In this document: positions 38,090-46,753 of the stretch, in pieces
Layout: every line of letters starts with the position of its first letter
How positions within the stretch are numbered: position 1 is the stretch's first letter
Assembly (NCBI RefSeq): GCF_002005225.1
Contig: NZ_CP019724.1
Location: 8,164,001-8,228,000 of the forward strand
Source: Streptomyces pactum
Lineage (GTDB): Bacteria; Actinomycetota; Actinomycetes; Streptomycetales; Streptomycetaceae
DNA: 64,000 nt
Reading direction: 5' to 3'
Notes under the pieces: model-generated
The model's input: only the letters and a program-made list of their open reading frames with translations
The model's database searches: none
Told to the model about the DNA's origin: nothing
Program-made: the position numbers and the translations under genes

Positions 38090-38449
38090 CTACCGAGTGC
38101 TGTCGGTATCCACCAGGCGGGACGACCCGGCATTCGGCTTCATCCGGTCGGTCTCGTCCTGTACGAGCAGCGACAGCAGGGCGGCCACGGACAGGCCCGC
38201 TTCCGCCGGATGACGCAGCACCTTGTCCGGCTCGATGCGGTACCTGTTGCTGCGCCCGTCCCGGGTGTGGGAGAGGTAACCCTCCTGTTCGAGATCAGAA
38301 ATGATCCGTTGGACGGCGCGCTCCGTAAGCCGACAGTGGGCAGCGATGTCGCGGATCCGGACGTTCGGGTTGTCGGCGATGGCCGCCAGCACGCGCGCGT
38401 GGTTGGTGACGAACGTCCATCCGGTATGTGATTCAGGCACTCCAACCAT
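38090..38449 (-). CDS. Winged-helix (MarR-like) transcriptional regulator
   Basis: The 119-residue protein is mostly one winged helix: NHARVLAAIADNPNVRIRDI, HCRLTERAVQRIISDLEQEG as recognition helix, then wing YLSHTRDGRSNRYRI. The short C-terminal helix contains SVAALLSLLVQDE. TAGAAT on the minus strand (38462-38457) lies 7 nt before ATG 38449, so it is leaderless. It is divergent from the STAS gene. Confidence 0.86.
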   Translation of the reverse strand: MVGVPESHTGWTFVTNHARVLAAIADNPNVRIRDIAAHCRLTERAVQRIISDLEQEGYLSHTRDGRSNRYRIEPDKVLRHPAEAGLSVAALLSLLVQDETDRMKPNAGSSRLVDTDSTR

Positions 38450-38552
38450 GCACAGCATTCTAGGGACCGGCGTTGCCGGACCGCGAATACATGACATACT
38501 TTTCGCGTAACAGGCTGACGTGATCCCGAGGGAAGGTCACAGGAGGGACGCG

Positions 38553-38966
38553 ATGGTGTCTTCGGGCAGGGCTGGCACACCACGGCACGTGAACGACGCC
38601 GGTGGGAGCGGAGAGCGGTCGACCGAACGGGACGAGGCGCGCGTTGTGGACGGGGTTACGGTGGCGCAGTACGAGGGGCGCGGCGTCCGGGTCGTCGTCG
38701 CGCGCGGGTCGTACGACATGCACTCGATCACGTCTCTCGCAGACGCGCTGGACACCGCGACCAGGGAGCACCGGAAGGTGGTCCTGGACGCGTCCGGCAT
38801 CACCTTCGCGGACTCGACGCTGCTGAATCTGCTGATTCTCACCCACCAAGCGACCGACCTGCGGGTGGCCGCGCCCACGCAACAGTTGCGGCGCGTCCTG
38901 GAGCTCACCGGAGTCGACGCCGTTCTGACGGTACGGGCGACGGTGGAGGAGGCCGCTGCGTGCTAG
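38553..38966 (+). CDS. STAS-domain anti-sigma factor antagonist
   Basis: The 137-residue protein has a flexible N-terminal 40 residues then a SpoIIAA-like STAS fold: YEGRGVRVVVARGSYDMHS, VVLDASGITFADSTLLNLLI with the phosphorylatable Ser of the DS(T/S) motif, and a C-terminal VDAVLTVRATVEEA. It would bind and release an anti-sigma factor kinase; no such kinase is encoded nearby. AGGAGG at 38541-38546 fixes ATG 38553. Confidence 0.88.
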   Translation: MVSSGRAGTPRHVNDAGGSGERSTERDEARVVDGVTVAQYEGRGVRVVVARGSYDMHSITSLADALDTATREHRKVVLDASGITFADSTLLNLLILTHQATDLRVAAPTQQLRRVLELTGVDAVLTVRATVEEAAAC

Positions 38967-38991
38967 AAGGCTCATGAAGATCTTGGGTTGT

Positions 38992-39017
38992 GGCCCTGCC
39001 GCGTGAGCGGCAGGGCC
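38992..39017. terminator. Perfect 11-bp hairpin after the STAS gene
   Basis: GGCCCTGCCGC and GCGGCAGGGCC flank a GTGA loop, 25 bp past the STAS stop. It can terminate that transcript. Because the next bases begin an IS1182-type transposase fragment, it may instead be the terminal inverted-repeat region of that element. Confidence 0.65.
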
Positions 39018-39034
39018 GGACTCGTTGTGTGGCG

Positions 39035-39222
39035 ATGGGGGAATGGGCCGGCGAGACCGTCGGGCCGGATGTGTGGGGGACGTGCCGGGGTCTGATTCCG
39101 GCCGGGAGTGTGTTCGCGTTCCTGGCCGAGCATCGGGGCCGGCTGTTTCCGGCTGAGATGTTCGAGGACATGTATCCCTCGGTGAACGGACGGCCGAGTG
39201 TGCCGCCGCAGATCCGGCCTCA
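39035..39222 (+). pseudogene. N-terminal fragment of an IS1182-family transposase
   Basis: ATG 39035 starts MGEWAGETVGPDVWGTCRGL, followed by IPAGSVFAFLAEHRGRLFPA and MYPSVNGRPSVPPQ, the conserved N-terminus of IS1182-type transposases. After about 62 codons the similarity stops abruptly at a junction with a different transposase fragment. The catalytic DDE region is missing. Confidence 0.82.
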
Positions 39223-39420
39223 GCAACGCCGGCTTCCTCTGGGCCTTCGCCGTCCTTACCGCCTAACCCGGATTCAACGCTCACTACCGACACCGACGCG
39301 ACCACGGAGACTGGCACGCCGCCGCACGACGGCACTTGCCGAACCGCTTCCTCGGTCAGCTCCGTCACTGCCTCGAGACCCGGCAGTTCTTCGACGAGCA
39401 ACGTGCCCTCGCGCCGATGG
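39219..39420 (+). pseudogene. C-terminal fragment of an IS110-family transposase
   Basis: The frame reads LSNAGFLWAFAVLTA, then an in-frame TAA, then PGFNAHYRHRRDHGDWHAAA and LPNRFLGQLRHCLETRQFFD with EQRALAP at the end. This is the characteristic C-terminus of IS110-group transposases, fused directly to the IS1182 fragment. The internal stop and missing N-terminal RuvC-like domain show it is dead. Confidence 0.78.
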
Positions 39421-39479
39421 CTCCGTCTCCGGAAGCGTCGAGCGCTCAGACGCAGTCAGGGCCACTGTCGGCTTGCCGC

Positions 39480-39902
39480 TCACCCGCCTGCCCTGTCCGC
39501 TCCGGTTGCCCTGCTCAACTGGGTGGCGAGACGGACGGCGGTCTTCTCCCCGGCTCGCTGCCTGATCAGACCCTCTTTGGCGGCTGCACGAAGCCAGACC
39601 TCCGAGCTGGCCTCATCGGCCTTCAGCACTCGCGCGGTCACTACTACGGGATTCAGACCGCCGGCACCGCCGCTGGCGACGATGCGGATAGTCTCGTCCT
39701 CACCAAGGCGAACTGGCACGGTCTCAATAACGTGGCCCGACCTCCCGAGCACATCGGAGACGCGCTTCACCGCATCGTCGAAAGGCAGGGGGACAAGCAG
39801 ATCGACCTCATGGACGTTCTTCCTCATCAGCTTGGCCACCACCCGGACCAAGCGACCACTACCCCCACTCATTGGGCCGAGAGCGGCGAGCTCCTCAGTC
39901 AA
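39480..39902 (-). CDS. Hypothetical protein with atypical codon usage
   Basis: A 140-residue protein-like frame: MTEELAALGPMSGGSGRLVR, LMRKNVHEVDLLVPLPFDDA, VKRVSDVLGRSGHVIETVPV, DETIRIVASGGAGGLNPVVV. It looks like a small alpha/beta cytoplasmic protein. I recognise no family. Third-position G/C is visibly lower than in neighbours. The start is TTG 39902, or ATG 39872; neither has a good ribosome-binding site, and a stop lies 18 codons upstream. It lies among transposase fragments, so transfer is likely and it may be passenger DNA. Confidence 0.55.
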   Translation of the reverse strand: MTEELAALGPMSGGSGRLVRVVAKLMRKNVHEVDLLVPLPFDDAVKRVSDVLGRSGHVIETVPVRLGEDETIRIVASGGAGGLNPVVVTARVLKADEASSEVWLRAAAKEGLIRQRAGEKTAVRLATQLSRATGADRAGG

Positions 39903-40077
39903 GATCTCGTCTTCGCTCTGATCGACGACCCCACCCTCACCGACAGACCGCTCCTACCGGGCCACCACATGCTGTTCCGCCCGGCAGACCATGGTGACGT
40001 ATGCCGATCGTTGAAGCACGCCCCGGCTTGCCGTCACCCCGACCAGGAGACGACTCGACTCGTTAACCCTCTGAGAT

Positions 40078-40236
40078 GTCTTTGAGGGCCCTGACGCGCG
40101 AGCCGTCGATCGCAGCATCGTCCATCGCCAGCAAGCCCTCTTTACGCAGTTCCGCCAGGAGAACCTCGTGCAGGCGCGGCAACCGCCCCGGATACCGGTG
40201 CCGCCGACACCCACCAGCTCCTGTCGACGTGACGCC
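40078..40236 (-). pseudogene. IS5-family transposase fragment
   Basis: The minus frame reads LPRLHEVLLAELRKEGLLAM then DDAAIDGSRVRALK, which is the segment around the first catalytic Asp of IS5-type transposases (usually ...MDDAAIDGSHVRALKGG). Sequence before it is degenerate and after it the frame ends at a TAA (40063-40065). It is a short remnant. Confidence 0.7.
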
Positions 40237-40438
40237 CGGCCACCGAGCCACCACAACAAATCTCATTCTGAAACGATCAGTTGAAGAGCGTTTCGTCCTG
40301 GCGAGGTTGTTTGGTGGCGCTTGTGCGAGTGGGTGGATCTGTGGCCGTTGAGGCCAAAGTGGCAAATGCGGTCTGTGGGACAGGAAGCTCCACTACTCTT
40401 GCCCGTTTGAGTCGAGTCGCTCCCGTCTGATCCCAAAC

Positions 40439-40870
40439 ATGACGCGACAGCGCCCCTACTCCAGCGATCTGTCCGATGCCCGCTGGGAGTTGATCGGCCC
40501 CACGCTCACCGCCTGGCGGGCCGAGCGCAGAGGCAAGAGCCTGGACATCGGCCGCCCGCCCGGGCATGACCTGCGCCGCATCATGGACGCCATCTTGTAC
40601 GTCGACCGCACCGGGATCCCCTGGCGGTACCTGCCGCATGGCTTCGCGCCGTGGGCGACGGTGTACGGCTACTTCGCCACCTGGCAGAAGGAGGGTGTCT
40701 TCGATCAGCTCAACGGCCTGCTGCGGCGCCTGGTACGTGAGGCCGAAGGCCGGAATGCCGAGCCGAGCGCCTGCGTGCTGGACGCAGAGAGCATCAAGAC
40801 ATCCGCCAACGTGCCGGCTACCAGCCAGGGCATCGACGCGGGTAACGACCTGGGGAGCAATCGGGCTCGA
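40439..40870 (+). pseudogene. Truncated IS5-family transposase
   Basis: ATG 40439 starts MTRQRPYSSDLSDARWELIG, continues through the DUF4096-like N-terminal domain (IPWRYLPHGFAPWATVYGYF) and the first catalytic Asp in CVLDAESIKTSANVPATSQG. After GIDAG, where the family continues with KK(I/V)xGRKRH, the sequence becomes unrelated. About 140 of 270 residues remain, so the element cannot transpose by itself. Confidence 0.85.
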
Positions 40871-40909
40871 GGTCGTGGCGGCCGTGCTGGACGACGAGCC
40901 TCCTGAGCC

Positions 40910-41436
40910 CTACTGCTTCGATGCCGCCCGAATCAGCCGCAGCTGCCCGATCTCAGCGACGTTCTTCATCAGCTCGGCGTTCAGCCAGGCGAGCATGTGT
41001 CCGATGGTGTTGTCCGGCGGAGTCTGCCACGGCAGTGTGGAGGCGGCATCCAGATCGGCGTCGGTGAGTTTGTCGAGGACCGCCAGCCACTGGGTACGCA
41101 GATCCTGGAGCCAGGCGACGGCCGCCGGTCCGTTGCCTGGCCATGTGATGTCGGTACGCTCCCGGGGAGTACGTCCTTGTGCGTGATCGACGGCAGTGCT
41201 CCACCACCAGCCGATGTGCCAGCTCACCCAGCCGATGGTGGGAACGGGAACGGGGTCAGGCTCGGTATCGGCCCAGTCCGGCAGCCAGGGTCGGCGGTGT
41301 CCGGGCGCACTGTCCACGACATATCAGTGGGCTCCCACAGGAAGTCATCGGGCGCGAGCCGCTCCAGGTGGTACTCGAACAGTGCCCAGCTCATGTTGAA
41401 CTGCCAGCGCAGCAGCTCGCAGCGAGGGTTGCTCAT
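40910..41436 (-). pseudogene. DinB-family protein split by a frameshift
   Basis: ATG 41436 starts MSNPRCELLRWQFNMSWALF and reads to WTVRPDTADPG. The continuation, WLPDWADTEPDPVPVPTIGW then VSWHIGWWWSTAVDH with the metal-site His of DinB proteins, is in another frame down to a stop at 40910. One missing base at about 41290 explains this. The two parts together give about 175 residues, the normal length. It is flanked by transposase remnants. Confidence 0.82.
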
Positions 41437-41610
41437 CGTTCGATCCTCGCATGCAATCTGAAGGGCAGCCATCACGTTTTCTGGTGCGGGGTCCCACGGT
41501 TCAGCTCGCAGCAGGCATCGCGTGAGACGAATTCACGTGAGCGTCCTGGAGAATGCGAGCGGGGCAAGTCGGGTCGTGACAAGGGAAGGGTCGTACGGGT
41601 TAGGTGAGTT

Positions 41611-42040
41611 GTGAAGCCGACCTGGGCCCGTACGACCTGTTCCCATCCTGCTCTGTCCGGGCTCTCCCGCGCACACCTCGGCGACTTGCTCGAAGAACTC
41701 ATGCCCAAGTGGACGGCGGCCCGCGAGGCCGCTTTGCACCAGCGGCGCGGGGGTGTCCGGTGCCGGGAGGCTGGGGCGGGCCGCAAGCAGATGTTGGTCT
41801 TTGCCGACCGGCTGCTGGCCACCCTCGTCCACCTGAGGCTCGGGTTTCCGGGGTGAGGTGAACGCTTCGGCGAACTGGCGATCCTCTTCGTCGATGGCAC
41901 GACACCACCGGCGACGCACGGCCGTTCCTGCCCGCCGCGCCGGAAAGACGCGGCCGTGCCCGCGTGACGATTCCGCGGCTCGACGAACAGTCGGGGTATG
42001 CAGTCATGTGACTGCATCGGTGCCCCGGACGACGGCTGCG
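41611..42040 (+). pseudogene. Degenerate transposase remnant (IS5-like, HTH type)
   Basis: The frame from 41611 reads LSGLSRAHLGDLLEELMPKW, then GRKQMLVFADRLLATLVHLR and LGFPG, as in the N-terminal HTH region of short IS5-group (DDE_Tnp_4) transposases. It then stops. Scrambled bits reminiscent of the RRPRAG...GRKAF catalytic part follow in other frames to about 42040. It is heavily decayed. Confidence 0.62.
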
Positions 42041-42134
42041 CTCTGAGTGCTCTGAGCCGGTTCGATGCCGCTGTGGGCGCTGCCGCCGTAGCCCCACGCT
42101 AGTGTCTGGGGTATCTCGATTCCTTGGAGCATCC

Positions 42135-44918
42135 GTGCAAAACGATGGAAGGGCTCGTGGGGACCAGCGCTCGACGCGCAATTCCGGTCCGGCGGTGGTG
42201 GGCCGAGAAACCGAGACCGCAGAGATCATCCGGCGTGTGGGCGCTGACCGGTCCCACAGCGACGTGTTGATCGTCACGGGTGAACCCGGTGCCGGAAAGA
42301 GCACGCTGTTCGACCTCGCGGCCGATCGTGCACGGGGCGCGGGTTGCCGAGTGCTGCGGGCGGTGGGGAGCGGATCCGAGGCGCACCTCGGATTCGCCGG
42401 TCTTCATCAGTTGTTGCGCCCGGTACTCGCTGAAGCGGAGGAACTGCCGTCGCGGCAGCGCTCCGCGCTCCGAGCCGTCCTGGGGCTCGAAGAGTGTGCG
42501 GAGACTCCCGACACGATGCTCGTCGGTCTGGCGGTCCTGACCTTGTTGTCGGACCTGGCGGAAACCGCACCGCTGCTGGTGGTAGTCGACGACGCCCAGT
42601 GGATCGACCGCGGATCACTGGACGTTCTCTCCTTCGTGGCGCGACGCATGGACAGCGAGCCTGTCACGCTGCTGGTCGGAGTCCGCACCGCGGCCGCCCT
42701 GCCCGGCTTCGACAAGGGATACGAGCGCCTCCAGCTCGGCCCGCTGGACACCGAGGCGGCCAACCTGCTGCTGGACCAGCAGCCCACGCCGCCCACCGGC
42801 CGAGCCCGGGTGCGGATCCTGGAGGAAGCGGCCGGCAACCCGCTGGCCCTGGTGGAACTCGCCCACGCCACCGCGATCCGGCACCCTGAAGGCAGTGGCG
42901 TGGAGGGTCCGCTGCCGGTCACCGACCGACTGGAGCGGATCTTCGCGGGGCACGCGGCGGATCTGCCGGAACCGACCCGCCGCATCCTGCTGCTGCTCGC
43001 GGCGGCCGACGCAGCGGACGCTCCGGCGGCGGCCGTGGGACTTCCCGAGGCGGACGACGAGGCATGGGTACCCGCGGACCGGGCCGGTCTCGTGCGGCAG
43101 GACGGATCCCGGATCTCCTTCCGCCACCCGCTCGTCCGCTCCGCCGTCTACCATGCCGCGTCGTTCGGGGAACGCCGCCGGGCCCACCTCGCTCTCGCGG
43201 AGTTGCTGGGCGAGGAGCCCGACCGCCGCGCCTGGCACCTCGCCGCCGCGACCGTACGTCCCGACCAGGACGTGTCGGCCGCACTGCAGCAGACGGCCGA
43301 CCGGGCCCGGCGCCGGGGTGGCTTCGCGGCCGCGGCCGCGGCCCAGGAGCGCGCCGCGGAACTCAGCCCGCGCCGCGAGGACCGGGCGCGTCTTCTGACC
43401 GAAGCCGCCGCGACCGCCGTCTTCACCGGTCAACTCGGCTGGGTGGAACACCTGGCCGCCGCAGTCCGCGAGTGCACCGACGACCAGGCACTGCTGGGCA
43501 AAGCCGCGCTGGCCACCGGACAGCTCATGTCCCTGGGCTCCCATCACACAGCAGCCTTCGCCCTGCTCACGCGTGTTGCCGACGAGGCGGCGGACGCCCG
43601 GTCGCCCCTCGTTCTCGACGCGCTGGCCGCGGCGGCGGTGGTCCGTTACTACTCGGGCGAGGAGTCCCAACAGCGACAGATCCAGAGCCTGCTCTCCCGC
43701 ATGCCCGACGATGCCGCCGGAGCGGCGCTGCGCGCCTGGGTACTGGCCGTCTCCGACCCCAGCAGCGCAGGAGCCTTCCTCACACCGGCCCTGCCCGGGC
43801 TCATCGCCGAGGCCAAGGGCGACGCGAGTCGCCTGACCGCGCTGGCCATCGTCGCCTGGCTGCTCGACCAGACCACCCTCGCCGCCAGGACCTTCGACGA
43901 GGCGTTCGACCAGTGGCAGGCCCGTGGACGGCTCCCGGACGGACTGGGATGCGCGGCCGGCTGGACCCGCCTGGAGCAGGGCCGATGGGCCGAGGCCCGC
44001 TCGGTGGCGACTGACATCGCGGCCATGGCATCGTCGGCCGGACTCGACCACGCCGAGGCGTGTGCTCACGCACTCGATGCCACGGTGGTCGGTCTGCTGG
44101 GCGACCCGGCCACCGCACGCCGGCTCGTCGAACGAGCCCTGGCTCTCGTCGATCCACTGGAGAGCCGCTCCGTCGCGGTCTTCGCGCGTCGGGCCCTGGG
44201 GATGGCGGCCGTGGCCGAGGGCGACTACGACACCGCGTACACGCAGTTCCGCTCCGCGTTCACCGACGACGGCGATCCGGTCCACTACCACGTCTCCTAC
44301 ACCCTCCTGGCCGAACTGGCGGCGGCGGCCGTCCGCCGAGGACGACAGGAGCACGCCGCAGAGCTACTGGAACGGTCGGCGCGGCGCCTCGGTACAGGCA
44401 TGTCGGCACGGGTGAGGACACTGATCGACCGGGGCCGCGCCCTGCTGGCGGAACCCGAGCACGCGGAGCCGTTCTTCCGCACAGCGCTCAAGGAACCCGC
44501 AGGTGAGCAGTGGCCGTTCGAACGGGCGCAGACACAGCTCGACTATGGGGAATGGCTCCGGCGGCAGCGCCGTATCGCCGAGGCCCGTCCGCTGCTGAGC
44601 GCCGCCCTCGAAACCTTCCAGCGGCTGGGCGCGCGGCCATGGGTCGAGCGGGCACAGGCAGAACTACGCGCCGCCGGCATCGAGGCCGGCGACGTCGTAC
44701 CCACTGCCTTCGCCGAACTCAGCCCCCAGCAGCGGCAGATCGTCCGGCTGGCTGCCCGTGGCCTGACGAATCGTGAGATCGGGGAGAAGCTGTTCCTCTC
44801 ACCGCGTACGGTCGGTTCGCACCTCTACCGGGTGTTCCCCAAGCTCGGCATCACCGCCCGCTCACAGCTCCGCGACGTGGTCGAAGGCATCCTGTCGGGA
44901 ACCGGCGTCCAGGGCTGA
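42135..44918 (+). CDS. Large ATP-binding LuxR-family (LAL) regulator
   Basis: The 927-residue protein has an N-terminal AAA/STAND ATPase with Walker A GEPGAGKST (residues 49-57) and Walker B LLVVVDDAQWID, a long helical TPR-like middle, and a C-terminal LuxR helix-turn-helix (LSPQQRQIVRLAARGLTNRE and KLFLSPRTVGSHLYR). Such LAL regulators are cytosolic signal integrators, often for secondary metabolism or sugar use. GTG 42135 is chosen over the GTG at 42102 because TTGGAG lies 5 nt before it and a -10-like TAGTGT lies upstream. It is intact although surrounded by IS debris; no obvious target is adjacent. Confidence 0.92.
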   Translation: MQNDGRARGDQRSTRNSGPAVVGRETETAEIIRRVGADRSHSDVLIVTGEPGAGKSTLFDLAADRARGAGCRVLRAVGSGSEAHLGFAGLHQLLRPVLAEAEELPSRQRSALRAVLGLEECAETPDTMLVGLAVLTLLSDLAETAPLLVVVDDAQWIDRGSLDVLSFVARRMDSEPVTLLVGVRTAAALPGFDKGYERLQLGPLDTEAANLLLDQQPTPPTGRARVRILEEAAGNPLALVELAHATAIRHPEGSGVEGPLPVTDRLERIFAGHAADLPEPTRRILLLLAAADAADAPAAAVGLPEADDEAWVPADRAGLVRQDGSRISFRHPLVRSAVYHAASFGERRRAHLALAELLGEEPDRRAWHLAAATVRPDQDVSAALQQTADRARRRGGFAAAAAAQERAAELSPRREDRARLLTEAAATAVFTGQLGWVEHLAAAVRECTDDQALLGKAALATGQLMSLGSHHTAAFALLTRVADEAADARSPLVLDALAAAAVVRYYSGEESQQRQIQSLLSRMPDDAAGAALRAWVLAVSDPSSAGAFLTPALPGLIAEAKGDASRLTALAIVAWLLDQTTLAARTFDEAFDQWQARGRLPDGLGCAAGWTRLEQGRWAEARSVATDIAAMASSAGLDHAEACAHALDATVVGLLGDPATARRLVERALALVDPLESRSVAVFARRALGMAAVAEGDYDTAYTQFRSAFTDDGDPVHYHVSYTLLAELAAAAVRRGRQEHAAELLERSARRLGTGMSARVRTLIDRGRALLAEPEHAEPFFRTALKEPAGEQWPFERAQTQLDYGEWLRRQRRIAEARPLLSAALETFQRLGARPWVERAQAELRAAGIEAGDVVPTAFAELSPQQRQIVRLAARGLTNREIGEKLFLSPRTVGSHLYRVFPKLGITARSQLRDVVEGILSGTGVQG

Positions 44919-44952
44919 GTGAGGTTTCCCCTCAGTAGTGGACACTCGATGC

Positions 44953-45175
44953 TTACGCTGCGACGGCGTGTGCTTGCTCGTGTCGCTGCCGGGTCTGCAG
45001 CGGGGCGAGGTAGCCCCAGACTGGATGCCTCCGCAACCGCTTGCGGTGAAGGAAGGTCTCGATGAAGGTGAAGATCTCAGCGCGAGCCGTGGTCCGGTCG
45101 GGCCCGCGGCGGGTGCCGATCTCGGCTTTGAGCAGCCCGAAGAAGCTCCCCTCGGCGAGGCGAGCGCCTCGCCGG
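44953..45175 (-). pseudogene. C-terminal fragment of an IS3-family transposase
   Basis: The minus strand reads LAEGSFFGLLKAEIGTRRGP, then ARAEIFTFIETFLHRKRLRR and HPVWGYLAPLQTRQRHEQAH to a stop at 44953. This is the end of an IS3-type OrfB with the conserved Glu of the DDE triad context and the YN(R/H)xRLHxxLGY-like motif. The upstream part is missing. Confidence 0.8.
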
Positions 45176-45645
45176 GATGCTCCCGGGCCACCGACAGGTC
45201 CGAGGCGCGAACCGCCGCGAACTCACCGGGGGCGCAGTACCTCTGAGGGGAATGTCGTGATCAAGCGGTGAGGGCCTAATCCTGTTGCGTCACTGGGTGG
45301 ACGCGTTGGTGCTCGCGGCGTGCGTGGAAGCCCAGTACATCTCGATGTCGGCAGTCTGCGCCAAGAGAGCGTGGCCTGCCGTCGCAGATGCCCTGCATCA
45401 CCGCAGGACCGGCATGGATCTCGGACAGGTGGACAGCGTCGTCGTCCAGCCATCGGCGCAGCAGAGGACGGGTGTTGGATCTCAATCATGGTTCCGTCCT
45501 GCCGACGCGGCGGCGCGAGCATGAATTGCGGTCCCGCACGGCTCGTCACTCGGGACTCGGGACAATCGGCCCGACTCCCATCGAATACGCCGGCGCAGAT
45601 ACCTGTCGGCCGACCAGCTCCGCCGACGGGTCCGTACCGGCCACG

Positions 45646-45870
45646 ACGATGCCCCTGCGACTCCAAGGCCACCTGCGGCTTCGACGCCGGAGAGGGAAGC
45701 AACGGCCGCAAGAGACACATCGCGGTCGCCACCTCGGGCTCCCGGTGACGACCACGGTGACACCCTCGGACATCATCAGCCCTGACGCCACCCGCGAAAT
45801 GCTCTGGCAGATGCGGATCACGCAGCCCCAGATCGCCGGGGCCCGGGCCGACGACTCCGCCGACACCGGC
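45646..45870 (+). pseudogene. IS5-family transposase remnant with frameshift
   Basis: DSKATCGFDAGEGSNGRKRH then IAVATSG occurs in one frame, and VTTTVTPSDIISPDATREML then WQMRITQPQIAGARAD in another, meeting at about 45735. Together they match the catalytic core of IS5-type transposases (K...GRKRHIAVDT..GL...VTVTPADI). No start or end remains. Confidence 0.7.
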
Positions 45871-46753
45871 TGCTCACCTGCTCCGCCGACGACTCCCCTC
45901 CACCTCGACGGAAGCCGTACGCAGCCCTTGGCTCAGGGCCCGTCCGGCTTCTTGCCGACAGGCCGGAACAGCGGGGAATGAACCCGGCCGGCTCTCGAGC
46001 GTCTCCCGGCGGGCCATGCTTCGGAATGCGCCCCCCGCCTCACTGCCGCGGCCGACCGTGCGCACGAGACCGTGGCCCACCTGATCCGCGTCACCGGCCG
46101 TCGACCGGCATTCTCCTCGCACACGGCGTGCCCCAGAGTCGTCAGGGCACTGTCCCTGCTCCCGGAGGAACTGCGCGTCAGCCGCAGCCGGCCGTCGCCT
46201 GCTGCAGCACACCAGTCGCCTCGACGCGAACTCGACCGCGCTGGTGCGAGCCGCGGACCCGCTCGTCCCGGACCCCGGCCGCACCACCATGGTCCCGCCC
46301 GAGAGCGTCGACATCCCGTCGCCGCACGCGCCGGCCCCGGCTGTCGCGGTGTGCTGCGTCGACCTCAAGGACCAGTGCAAAGACGCCCGAGCCGTCTGAC
46401 ATCCGCCAGAACGCGTCACGGAGTGACCGCGCACCCTTGCGTTTCACTGATGTGCAGGCATCAAAGCCGCCGGCGTGAAAGGCGGGGACAGCCACCGCAC
46501 ACGACACGGCCAGCAAGCGGGCATACGGATCCGGCTGCCGCCTCGCGAACGCGGCGACGTGGCCACGTGCTCGTCCACAAGGCATCCGGGAACGGAACTC
46601 GAAACGGGGAGCCGCCTCGTCTTTCACCTGGCCTACAAGAGGAAGATCCCCGAGTTCGGAGCCGTACGCACCGGTGCAGTCACGTGACGGATACTGCGCC
46701 CGCCGGAGCCGCTCGTACGGTTGGGTGAACCTTACGAACTCCAAGGAAATCAC
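45871..46753. other. 880-bp region without a supported gene
   Basis: Only short, mutually overlapping open frames on both strands. One plus-strand frame ends HTSRLDANSTALVRAADPLV ... VCCVDLKDQCKDARAV at about 46400; it looks protein-like and contains three cysteines near its C-terminus, but has no convincing start and no family I recognise. The rest is probably decayed mobile-element sequence. Confidence 0.4.

Noticed and set aside
45276-45485. 69-codon minus-strand frame with LLRRWLDDDAVHLSEIHAGP
   Set aside because: It is possibly real but sits in transposon debris without start signal or recognised family, so it was not listed as a gene.
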